Source: Acidimicrobiia bacterium (GTDB lineage Bacteria > Acidobacteriota > Terriglobia > Bryobacterales > Bryobacteraceae). From it: DNA of 64,000 nucleotides. The position numbers and the translations under genes are program-made. The first letter of the stretch is position 1. Every line of letters begins with the position of its first letter. The DNA is taken from contig VFZE01000010.1 of assembly GCA_016871315.1 (NCBI GenBank), positions 1-64,000 of the forward strand. The letters run 5' to 3'. Below are positions 36,038 to 44,009 of the stretch, one piece after another. Below the pieces are notes generated by a model. The model was not told the origin of the DNA and did no database searches. It worked only from the letters and a program-made list of their open reading frames with translations.

Positions 36038-37384
36038 ATGACTCGCAGAGGTTTTCTCACTGCGGCGGGTGCGGCGACGCTTGCCCCCGCGCAGACGGGG
36101 ACTCGCAAACCGAATATTCTGTTCATTCTCGCCGACGATCTTGGATACGGGAATCTCGGTTCCTATGGCGCGAAAGAGATCAAAACCCCACATCTGGACA
36201 GAATGGCAACGGAGGGGATGCGGTTCACGCAGGCTTATGCGGGTTCCACCGTCTGCGCGCCGTCGCGCTGCTGCCTGATGACGGGATTTCATACCGGGCA
36301 TGCGCGGACGCGGGGCAACAAGTATCCTGATCTGCCGTTGCGCCCGACGGATTTAACAGTCACCGAGATTCTGAAAGAGGCGGGTTACAGGACGGGGTTG
36401 ATCGGGAAATGGTCGCTCGGGCAGCTTGGTTCCACAGGCTATCCGACGCGGAAAGGTTTTGATGAGTGGTTCGGGTTCTTTTCACAGACGCACGCGCACA
36501 ACTACTATCCTGAGCATCTGCTGGAGAATGAGACGGGCTATCTGCTGCGCGGCAACATGGGGACGCAGCGGAAAGATTACGCGCACGACCTGTTCACCGA
36601 GCGCGCGTTGAAGTTCCTGGACAAGCGCTCCGCGCAGCCGTTCTTTCTAAAGCTGGCTTACACGATTCCGCACGCGGATAACGAGCTTGGCCGGGACACG
36701 GGTGACGGCATGCCGGTTCCATCCACCGATCCCTATACGGACCGCAACTGGCCTCCGCAGGAGAAGAAGTTCGCGGCGATGATCGCGCGGATGGACGCCG
36801 ATGTGGGGCGGATCATGGACAAGCTGAAGCAGAACGGGCAGGACAAGGACACGCTGATCCTGTTCAGCTCCGACAATGGACCACATCGGGAGGGGGGGCA
36901 CAATCCGGAGTTCTTCAACGACAACGGGCCGTTGCGAGGGATCAAACGGGACTTGTATGAAGGCGGCATCCGCGTGCCGTTTCTGGCATGGTGGCCGGGT
37001 ACAGTACAGGCGGGTCAGGTGAACGATCATGTTTGCGCATTCTGGGACTTTCTGCCGACGGCGTGCGATCTGGCCGGCGTGGTTCCGCCGCGCGGCATTG
37101 ACGGCATCTCGATGGCGCCGACGCTGCTGGGCAAGCCGGGTCAGCGCCGGCATGAGTATCTCTACTGGGAGTTCCACGAGCGCGGCTTCCAGCAGGCTGT
37201 GCGAATGGGCGACTGGAAGGGCGTTCGTACGGGCCCGGGCAAGCCGGTGGAGCTGTATGATCTAAAGACATCATTGGACGAGCAAACCAATTTGGCGGCG
37301 CAGAATCCGGGCGTTGTGCGCAAGATCGAGGAGATCCTTTCTGGCGCGCGGACGGAGTCGCCGGACTGGCCGCGAAAGAGCTAA
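36038..37384 (+). CDS. Arylsulfatase, formylglycine-dependent, Tat-exported
   Basis: The 448-residue enzyme hydrolyses sulfate esters. It has a twin-arginine signal (MTRRGFLTAAG), metal ligands ADDLGYGN (Asp33-Asp34), the formylglycine motif CAPSR (Cys73, followed by CCLMTG), the second signature GYRTGLIGKWSLG, and the distal metal site LFSSDNGPH. A cysteine-type site means a formylglycine-generating enzyme must act elsewhere in the genome. It starts 31 nt after the TonB receptor gene with no intervening terminator, so co-expression is likely. Confidence 0.93.
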   Translation: MTRRGFLTAAGAATLAPAQTGTRKPNILFILADDLGYGNLGSYGAKEIKTPHLDRMATEGMRFTQAYAGSTVCAPSRCCLMTGFHTGHARTRGNKYPDLPLRPTDLTVTEILKEAGYRTGLIGKWSLGQLGSTGYPTRKGFDEWFGFFSQTHAHNYYPEHLLENETGYLLRGNMGTQRKDYAHDLFTERALKFLDKRSAQPFFLKLAYTIPHADNELGRDTGDGMPVPSTDPYTDRNWPPQEKKFAAMIARMDADVGRIMDKLKQNGQDKDTLILFSSDNGPHREGGHNPEFFNDNGPLRGIKRDLYEGGIRVPFLAWWPGTVQAGQVNDHVCAFWDFLPTACDLAGVVPPRGIDGISMAPTLLGKPGQRRHEYLYWEFHERGFQQAVRMGDWKGVRTGPGKPVELYDLKTSLDEQTNLAAQNPGVVRKIEEILSGARTESPDWPRKS

Positions 37385-37407
37385 AACATCAGTAAGGAGC
37401 CGCAAGC

Positions 37408-37842
37408 ATGGAAGCACAGAATTATTCAAACCACAGAAAGTACGTCCCACTGTTCCACATGGTGCTGTTCCCGGTACTTGTGCTGACACTAGGTGGCGCG
37501 AGCGTGAATCTCTACCAGTCGATTGGAGATCATCAGAGGATTTACAGCGCCTCGCTGATTCTCGTGCTGGTGCTCTGCTCGATTGGGATCTTTTTCCTCT
37601 GCCGGATCTTCGCGCTGAAGGCGCAGGATCGCGCGATCAAGGCTGAGGAGAACCTGAGGCACTACGTGCTGACCGGGAAGCTCCTGGACGGGCGGCTGAC
37701 GGTGCGCCAGATTGTCGGGCTGCGGTTCGCCTCTGACGAGGAGTTTGTGGAACTGGCGCGGAAGGCCGCCGCGGAGAATATCGGCGAAGAGGAGATCAAG
37801 CAGTCCATCCGAACCTGGCGGGCCGATCACTACCGGGTGTAA
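37408..37842 (+). CDS. DUF6526 family membrane protein
   Basis: The 144-residue protein starts MEAQNYSNHRKYVPLFH, the QNYxNH...H opening that I associate with DUF6526. It has two membrane helices (about 15-36 and 45-66), then a charged cytoplasmic part containing RQIVGLRFASDEEFVELARKA. Function is unknown. AAGGAG precedes the ATG. It follows the sulfatase gene by 23 nt and converges on the SnoaL-like gene. Confidence 0.8.
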   Translation: MEAQNYSNHRKYVPLFHMVLFPVLVLTLGGASVNLYQSIGDHQRIYSASLILVLVLCSIGIFFLCRIFALKAQDRAIKAEENLRHYVLTGKLLDGRLTVRQIVGLRFASDEEFVELARKAAAENIGEEEIKQSIRTWRADHYRV

Positions 37843-37881
37843 CCGCGACCGCCGGCGTCGAAGGCTGGTGGCGCCGCTTGC

Positions 37882-38313
37882 TTACGAGCTGATTCCGAGT
37901 TGCTGGAAGAGCGTGGCCATGTCGAAGTATTGGCGCATGGACTTGGTCTTATCTCCGGCAAGTTCGACAACCTGAACGGCGCGGAGCTCGAATGATTTTC
38001 CCGTGGCCGGGATTTCACCCGCGGGAGTCTGCATGGGACCGGTATGGGTTCCGCGCCAGGTGAGCTCCAGCGCAACGGTGTTTCCGCTTGCGTGGGCCGC
38101 GTGGAATTCACACTTGGAATCCGGCATCGCGGTGGCCCAGCCTTTCCATACGGCGAGAACATCATCGGGGCCTTGCACCTTGCGATGGGTTGCGACTTCG
38201 TCGTAGACAAAGTCGGGGGTCATGGCGTTTCTGGCAGCGGTCCAGTCCTTGTTGTTGTAGGCGATAGCGGTGGCCTTGGCCGCGTCGATGAGCGATTGCT
38301 GGGCTGGTGACAT
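37882..38313 (-). CDS. SnoaL-like (NTF2 fold) ester cyclase family protein
   Basis: The 143-residue protein is a single cone-shaped alpha+beta-barrel domain: a helical start (AYNNKDWTAARNAMTPDFVYDEV), then strands with VALELTWRGTHTGPM and GKSFELRAVQVVEL, ending YFDMATLFQQLG. The GT(H)xGxM/L and GK pattern is typical of SnoaL-like polyketide-cyclase relatives, most of which have no known substrate. AGGAGGA lies 5-6 nt before the ATG, and TGTATAGT (minus strand, near 38339-38334) is a candidate extended -10. It is divergent from the second TonB receptor. Confidence 0.87.
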   Translation of the reverse strand: MSPAQQSLIDAAKATAIAYNNKDWTAARNAMTPDFVYDEVATHRKVQGPDDVLAVWKGWATAMPDSKCEFHAAHASGNTVALELTWRGTHTGPMQTPAGEIPATGKSFELRAVQVVELAGDKTKSMRQYFDMATLFQQLGISS

Positions 38314-38353
38314 CTGTTCCTCCTATCGTCATCACTATACAACAGAAGGAAAG

Positions 38354-38377
38354 AGCGGCCCGGCGCCGTGGGTGTCC
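38354..38377 (+). repeat. 24-bp direct repeat, left copy
   Basis: AGCGGCCCGGCGCCGTG followed by GGTGTCC matches the copy at 41581-41604 at 23 of 24 positions in the same orientation. The two copies bracket the second TonB receptor gene. In this copy the distal terminator arm present at the right copy is absent; an 8-C run follows instead. Confidence 0.75.
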
Positions 38378-38437
38378 CCCCCCTTGTTTTGAACAACAAG
38401 CTGACGTAGGATTGCCGGCAGAGACCCACAAGGGGGG
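38378..38437 (+). promoter_or_regulatory. Leader with mutually exclusive hairpins, one masking the Shine-Dalgarno
   Basis: CCCCCCTTGT (38378-38387) is perfectly complementary to ACAAGGGGGG (38428-38437), which contains the Shine-Dalgarno AGGGGGG placed 6 nt before the ATG at 38444. The same CTTGTT (38383-38388) can pair instead with AACAAG (38395-38400) in a local 6-bp hairpin. The two pairings exclude each other, which is the layout of an on/off translational switch. A ligand, if any, is unknown. Confidence 0.5.
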
Positions 38438-38443
38438 TATGAG

Positions 38444-41400
38444 ATGAATGGAAGTTACCGGCATTTCGCCATATTCGCCGGCATGGCATGGGCCGCATTT
38501 GCGCAAACCGATGCGGCGACGGCGACGTTGAAGGGCTATATATCAGATCCGAGCGGGGCCGTCGTGGCCGGGGCAAATGTGAGCGTCCGCAGCCTGCGCC
38601 TGGGACTGACGAGAGGCGGCGTGTCGAACGCGGAAGGGTTGTACCAGTTCCTGTACTTGCAGCCCGGCGGCTACGAGCTGCGCGTGGAGGCCGGCGGCTT
38701 CAAGACAACGGTGATGGAAGGAATCGAGCTGACCGTGGGCGAGGTGGCCAGCCGGGATGTGGCGCTCACCATAGGGACGATCGCTGAGGAGATCACGATC
38801 CAGTCGTCGCCGGCCATGCTAGAGCCGGAAAGGACACAGCAGGCGAACACGATTCGAGAGTCGCAGATCACGAACTTTCCCAACGTCGGGCGCTTTTTTA
38901 CATCGTATGTTTTCACTCTGCCCGGAGTCGCCAGCTCCGAAGCTCCGCGCGCGCAGAATCCGGGGTTTACGTTCGGCACTTCGGGCTTTTCCATCGGAGG
39001 CAGCAACGGACGGAACAATCTGGTGACGATGGACGGCGGAGAACTGGAGTACGGCTCCGGCCAGCTGCGGGTAACTACGATCAGCGTCGAGGCGGTGCGG
39101 GAATTCCAGGTGAACCGCAACGCATTTGCGGCCGAGTTCGGGTTTACGGCAGGGACAGCGGTGAACGTGGTGACGAAGGGCGGAAGCAACGAGTTTCACG
39201 GCAGCACCTATCTGTTCTTCCGTTCGCAGAAGACGTCGGCGCGGAACTTCTTCGATCTGAACCGGCGGCGGGCTTTTGACCAGCAAATGTATCCGGGCTT
39301 CACGCTGGGCGGCCCGATTTCGAAGAACCGCCTTTTCTTCTTCACCTCCTATGAGGCGATCAAGTCCGACGCGGCGCGGTTCCGCGCCTATACGAACAAC
39401 CCCGCGATCCTGGGGCCCAGCCTGGCGCAGGAGAGCTACCTCGCGCGGCTGGAGACCGCGGCGGACACCAACATCCGGCGGATATCCCAAGTGTTGCGAG
39501 GCGCCCTGAACACACGGAACTTTCCCGACACGATGAAGTTGTTGCAGGACAACGAAGGGACGTTCACTGCGGCGGCGCGCACGCATACCTGGCTAAGCAA
39601 GATCGATTATCAGATCAGCTCGAATGACTGGGTGAGCGGACGGTTTTCCCTGATGCGGAGCGATTCCGACCAGACAGGGATCAGCAATGCCCTGGCTCCA
39701 TCCAACGCCACGGATCTTTTCTCTCGCGATTACACGGCCGTATTTACGTGGATGCGGACCCAGCGCGCCAATCTGCTGAATACGGCGCGCGTCCAGGTGG
39801 TGCCGAATAATTCGGCGCGGACGATCGCCAAGTCGCCGGATTCACCGCTGCTGATCGTACCCGGCGTGGGATCGTTCGGGCGGAACTTCGCGGCGCCGTT
39901 TAACACCTTCCAGGACCGGTATCAGTTCGAGGACAACCTGCTGTGGATCAAGGGACGGCACAACTTCAAGTTCGGCGCATCGTACCGGCCGGTGAATTAC
40001 AGGGTGATTAATGAGCTGTGGTTCGGCGGGCAGTGGAACTTCGCCTCGGGGACTTATCCGCTAGCGCTCGCGTTGCCGGCGGCCGATCAGTCGGCGTTGG
40101 GACAGTTCAACGTGGTGAACGGATTGCCGGCGGCAGGGCCTGCCACGGCGAACTTCACGGCACTGCAGTCGCTGAATCTCGGGTTGCCGTTTTTGTACCG
40201 GCAGGGCTTTGGAACGCCGCGTTGGAACGATTGGGCACATTTTCTCGGGACCTTCGCGCAGGATTCCTGGAAGGTGCATCCGCGCTTCACGTTGGATCTC
40301 GGGGTGCGATTTGACTTTGACAATGAGCCGGCGCCGCTGGGCTCCTACAAGATGACTTCGCCGCGGCTGGGGCTGAGCTGGGATATTCAGGGCAACCAGA
40401 AGACGGTGATCCGTGCCGGAGGCGGGCTATTCTATTCTCCGATTTACTACCAGGTAGCCTACGTCACCAATCTGCTGAACGACAGCGGGAAGTTCATCAA
40501 TCAGCTATTCCGGACACCGGCGTTTCCGGCCACGCAGACGCCCATCGCTCTGTGGGGCCTGGGACGGCGGCTGGGCAAGCTGCCGTTCACCTCGCTCAGC
40601 GAGCAGGATGTGAATTCGGCGGGAATTTCGACGGGGCGAGGGGCGCCGGGGCGGGTGCTATTTGATGCGCATCCGGATTATGAGAACAACTACTCGGGGC
40701 AAATTAGCTTCAGTCTTTCCCGCGAAATCACGAAGGACCTTGGGCTGGAGGTGGCCTATCAGATGTACCGCGGCGTGCACATCCAGCTGCCGCACGAAGT
40801 GAACTACCGCGAGTCGGGCACGAGCGCGGGGCCGGGGCTTGGACCGAGACTGGTACCGATTGATCCGACCATCACGCAGCTGAACCTGTACAGTTCGATC
40901 GGCAACTCGATTTATCACGGCATGACGGCGTCGCTGACAAAGCGCTATAGCCGGAACACGCAACTCCAAATCCACTACACGTTCTCCAAGGCGATCGATA
41001 ACGTTACGGATTTCAATTCGGCTTTTGCGGCGTTTCTGCCGACGAGGCTGGACTTGGACCGCGCCGTATCGGTTTTCAACATTTCGCACAATTTCGTGGC
41101 CAGCGGCGTGTTTACTTCTCCCTTTCAAAAGGGGCCCGGGCGCAATGTAATGGAACGTGCGCTGGCCGATATTACATTCAGCCCGGTCGTGTTTCTGCGC
41201 AGCGGCATTCCATTTACCCTGCGCACCGGATTCGACACCAACGGAGACACGCATGGCGATTACGACCGTCCGTTTTTCGCGGGTCGGAACACGGCGCTCG
41301 GGGAGAACTTCTACAGCGTGGACGCGAGGCTGATCAAGCAGTTTTACGTGAAAGCGGATGGTTCGCTGCGGGTGGAGTTTGTCGCGGAAGGCTCCAACCT

Positions 41401-41575
41401 TTTGAACCGCACCAACTTTGTTTCGGTGAACGATGTGGTGGGCGTGGACCCGCAGTTTCTGTTCGGGCCGTACAATCTGCGCGGCAGCCGGAACATTTCG
41501 CGCACCTCCCCGTTGGGGTTTAACGCGGCGGCCTCTGCGCGGCAGCTGCAGTTTGCGGTGAAGATCGTGTTCTAG
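38444..41575 (+). CDS. Oar-like TonB-dependent receptor with carboxypeptidase-regulatory domain
   Basis: The 1,043-residue receptor has a signal peptide (ending AFAQ), a carboxypeptidase-regulatory-like domain (about 25-105, LKGYISDPSGAVVAGANVSV to MEGIELTVGEVA), a plug containing NAFAAEFGFTAGTAVNVVTKGG, and a long barrel ending LQFAVKIVF with a C-terminal Phe. It shares architecture with the receptor at 32872-36006 but little beyond signature blocks. Its leader can mask the Shine-Dalgarno, and 24-bp direct repeats lie on each side of the gene. The last six bases before the fecR terminator stem begin directly after its stop. Confidence 0.92.
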   Translation: MNGSYRHFAIFAGMAWAAFAQTDAATATLKGYISDPSGAVVAGANVSVRSLRLGLTRGGVSNAEGLYQFLYLQPGGYELRVEAGGFKTTVMEGIELTVGEVASRDVALTIGTIAEEITIQSSPAMLEPERTQQANTIRESQITNFPNVGRFFTSYVFTLPGVASSEAPRAQNPGFTFGTSGFSIGGSNGRNNLVTMDGGELEYGSGQLRVTTISVEAVREFQVNRNAFAAEFGFTAGTAVNVVTKGGSNEFHGSTYLFFRSQKTSARNFFDLNRRRAFDQQMYPGFTLGGPISKNRLFFFTSYEAIKSDAARFRAYTNNPAILGPSLAQESYLARLETAADTNIRRISQVLRGALNTRNFPDTMKLLQDNEGTFTAAARTHTWLSKIDYQISSNDWVSGRFSLMRSDSDQTGISNALAPSNATDLFSRDYTAVFTWMRTQRANLLNTARVQVVPNNSARTIAKSPDSPLLIVPGVGSFGRNFAAPFNTFQDRYQFEDNLLWIKGRHNFKFGASYRPVNYRVINELWFGGQWNFASGTYPLALALPAADQSALGQFNVVNGLPAAGPATANFTALQSLNLGLPFLYRQGFGTPRWNDWAHFLGTFAQDSWKVHPRFTLDLGVRFDFDNEPAPLGSYKMTSPRLGLSWDIQGNQKTVIRAGGGLFYSPIYYQVAYVTNLLNDSGKFINQLFRTPAFPATQTPIALWGLGRRLGKLPFTSLSEQDVNSAGISTGRGAPGRVLFDAHPDYENNYSGQISFSLSREITKDLGLEVAYQMYRGVHIQLPHEVNYRESGTSAGPGLGPRLVPIDPTITQLNLYSSIGNSIYHGMTASLTKRYSRNTQLQIHYTFSKAIDNVTDFNSAFAAFLPTRLDLDRAVSVFNISHNFVASGVFTSPFQKGPGRNVMERALADITFSPVVFLRSGIPFTLRTGFDTNGDTHGDYDRPFFAGRNTALGENFYSVDARLIKQFYVKADGSLRVEFVAEGSNLLNRTNFVSVNDVVGVDPQFLFGPYNLRGSRNISRTSPLGFNAAASARQLQFAVKIVF

Positions 41576-41615
41576 AAAAAAGCGGCCCGGCGCCGTGAGT
41601 GTCCGATGCCGGGCC
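41576..41615 (-). terminator. Rho-independent terminator of the FecR/DUF6600 gene
   Basis: On the minus strand GGCCCGGC (41615-41608) pairs perfectly with GCCGGGCC (41591-41584) around a 16-nt loop and is followed by GC and TTTTTT (41581-41576). It lies 30 nt beyond the fecR-type gene stop. The 24-bp repeat copy lies inside it. The U-run abuts the stop of the convergent TonB gene. Confidence 0.85.
41581..41604 (+). repeat. 24-bp direct repeat, right copy
   Basis: This is the right-hand copy of the repeat at 38354-38377 (23/24 identical). Here it forms one arm and the loop of the intrinsic terminator at 41576-41615, so the left copy may be a duplicated fragment of this terminator. Confidence 0.75.
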
Positions 41616-41645
41616 AGAGGGAAGGGTCAACAACAAAAACAGTAG

Positions 41646-43916
41646 TTAGCGGATCCGGCCACCTCCGCGGCTCTCGCCTCCGGAGGAGCGGCCGGCGCCT
41701 TCTCCACCGCCGGAACGTCCGCCGCCGCCATCGCCACCGCGCATGCCGCCCGAGCTTGGCGGTGGTCCGCTGCTGCGGCCGCCGAAATCGCCACCGCCGC
41801 GGGGACCTTCATAGGAGCGGCCTCCGGAGGAGCGGCCGCCCGAGTCGGGGGCGCGCTCACGGACAATAGGCGGACTGATGCGAACGGGCGCTTCACTTTC
41901 ACGCCGCTCGTAGCGAGGCGATTCGATGCGCGGCGATTCGTAGCGCGGCGACTCCGAACGGCGCTGTTCGTAACGAGGTGACTCGTAGGGAGGCGACTCA
42001 CTGCGCCGCGGGGTATCGATGGAACCCGATGGCGATTCCGAACGCGATTCACGGCGGGTGCCGATGCCGCGCCAGCCTTCGTTTGATTCCGAAGAGCGGC
42101 GTGAGCCGGATTCGGACCGATCGACCATGCCGGAGTTGTCGCGGTTGGGTTCGCCGAAGCGGCGCCAGCCGCCGCGATCATCGGCTGCCGAGCGGCCCAC
42201 CGAGGGCGACTCCGCGCCTCGCGAAGCAGGCGCATCCGCACTGCGCCAGCCGCGATTCTCCGTGCCGGAAGAGCGGCCGGATTCCGTGCGGGAAGGCTCG
42301 CCGAAACGCCGCCAACCGCCTTGGCTGGAGGAGTCCTCCGCGGAGCGCGTCGCGCCGACGGACCGGGCAGGTTCACCGGCCGAGCGCCAGCCGCGCCCGG
42401 TTTCGCCGGAGGTCTGGCGCGGAGATTCCGCGCCGGGCGAGCCGGAGGATCTAGCGGTTTCCTCGCCGAAACTGCGCCGAGTAGCTTGTTCGATGCTGGC
42501 GCGTTGCTCCTCAAAGGAGACACGCTCTACAGGTTGCGTTTCGCGCCGGCTGTAGAAGCGTCCACCATCCCGGCTCGTTTCCGCCGAGCGCACGCGGACT
42601 TCGCGATCGGCCAGCCGCAAGCTTTCGCGTTCCGGAACAACCGGCACCTGGCCTTGAATCAGCGACGCGCGTTGGACGTCGCCGTCATTGAGCGAACGGA
42701 TGGCAGTGACGCGGCCTCGGGAGAAGTCCGCCCCATCGACAACCGTGACAGCATTGTTCACGCGGGCGTTGCGATAGACGTTGGTGATGTTGACGTTGTT
42801 GACGACAGTGACGCGATTGCCGAATCCACTGCGCCCATAGAAGCCCGGGCCATACCAGGGCCGGAACACTTCATAGGGCGCCAACGGGCACCAGCCGATG
42901 CGGCCAAAGCCGAATCCGATGCCTACGTTCACACTGCCCACGCCGAAGCCGAAGAAGCTAACCAGCGCGGGTCTCCAGTAATGGCTCGTGTACAATCCGC
43001 CGGGCCACCATAGCCAGCCATAGGCGGGCTGATGGAACCATCGTCCGTAGTGATAGGGCGCCCAGCCCCAGGGGTCGTAGCTGACCCAGCTCCAGCCGTA
43101 GTAGTCGATCCAGCTCCAGCGGCCAAGCCGGTACGGGGCCCAGCCGGCGGTGACGAACGGGGACCAGACGTAACCATAGGGAGCCACGTAGACCCAACGG
43201 CCGTGGCCATCCAGATCCTCGGCGCCATAGATATCGCGCGAGACGTAGCGGTAGGAGCCGGAGCGTTCCAGGTCGCGGTCGCGCCGTTCATTCCAGCGAT
43301 CCCAGTCATCGTCGGGAATGTCGGCCACCAGTTGGAATTCGGGGTCGGAAGCGGTCCCGCGGGCGAGCATGGTTCGTCCGGACTTTAGTCGCTCCACGCC
43401 GCGCGGCGTGAAGATCTCCGCCTCGCCGCCACGGACAGAGATTTCCGTGGAGCCATCCTCGCGGACGGCGATGCGATAAGTGCCTTTCTTGACGGGCCGC
43501 ACGGCGACCGACGGAGTGGAAATCTCGACGTCGGACTCCTGGTTACGCAGGACGCGGAAGGTGACCAGGCCTCGCGCAAGTTGCACGGTGTAGCGAGCGT
43601 ACTCGAGCTCGGCCAACCGGAGTTCGGCATTGGAGGCCATTCGGATCATATTGGCGTGGTCAAACTGGAGTTCGGCGCGCGAATTGGCGCCGGTGAAGAT
43701 GCGGTCCTGCACCACCAGCGGCGCGTTGATGGCGGCAGCTGTCCAATCGCCTGTGTCGCCACGGCGCAAGGACACATCTCCATTGATGACGCTGATACGG
43801 GCAACGCCGCGGCCGGGGCCGTCGTCCGCGCTTTGTGCCAGCGCCGGGTAAGGGGAAACTGTCAGGAAGAACAAAGAGACAGCCATTCCCGCAAGTAGTT
43901 TCGAGCTGTGAGTCAT
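41646..43916 (-). CDS. FecR-domain, DUF6600 protein with low-complexity C terminus
   Basis: The 756-residue secreted protein has a signal peptide (ending ALAQ), a FecR domain (about 38-160; GDVSLRRGDTGDW to STPSVAVRPVKKGTYRI), and a Trp/Tyr-rich DUF6600 region (about 240-350) with the pattern GRWVYVAPYGYVWSPF repeated as YYGWSWVSYDPWGWAPYHYG. From about 470 to the end it is low-complexity, with recurring modules such as GWRRFGEPSR and SPRYE, then a Gly/Ser/Arg tail. No anti-sigma transmembrane arrangement or adjacent sigma factor is present, so a classical FecR role is unlikely. AGGAGA lies before the ATG. Confidence 0.85.
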   Translation of the reverse strand: MTHSSKLLAGMAVSLFFLTVSPYPALAQSADDGPGRGVARISVINGDVSLRRGDTGDWTAAAINAPLVVQDRIFTGANSRAELQFDHANMIRMASNAELRLAELEYARYTVQLARGLVTFRVLRNQESDVEISTPSVAVRPVKKGTYRIAVREDGSTEISVRGGEAEIFTPRGVERLKSGRTMLARGTASDPEFQLVADIPDDDWDRWNERRDRDLERSGSYRYVSRDIYGAEDLDGHGRWVYVAPYGYVWSPFVTAGWAPYRLGRWSWIDYYGWSWVSYDPWGWAPYHYGRWFHQPAYGWLWWPGGLYTSHYWRPALVSFFGFGVGSVNVGIGFGFGRIGWCPLAPYEVFRPWYGPGFYGRSGFGNRVTVVNNVNITNVYRNARVNNAVTVVDGADFSRGRVTAIRSLNDGDVQRASLIQGQVPVVPERESLRLADREVRVRSAETSRDGGRFYSRRETQPVERVSFEEQRASIEQATRRSFGEETARSSGSPGAESPRQTSGETGRGWRSAGEPARSVGATRSAEDSSSQGGWRRFGEPSRTESGRSSGTENRGWRSADAPASRGAESPSVGRSAADDRGGWRRFGEPNRDNSGMVDRSESGSRRSSESNEGWRGIGTRRESRSESPSGSIDTPRRSESPPYESPRYEQRRSESPRYESPRIESPRYERRESEAPVRISPPIVRERAPDSGGRSSGGRSYEGPRGGGDFGGRSSGPPPSSGGMRGGDGGGGRSGGGEGAGRSSGGESRGGGRIR

Positions 43917-44009
43917 GGCAGCTATCTCCTTTCACCACCTAATAGTGCAAGCGGCCTTCCAAAACGGAAAGTGTAGCTTTTTCAGCGAAATAGCGATATC
44001 ATCGGACCT

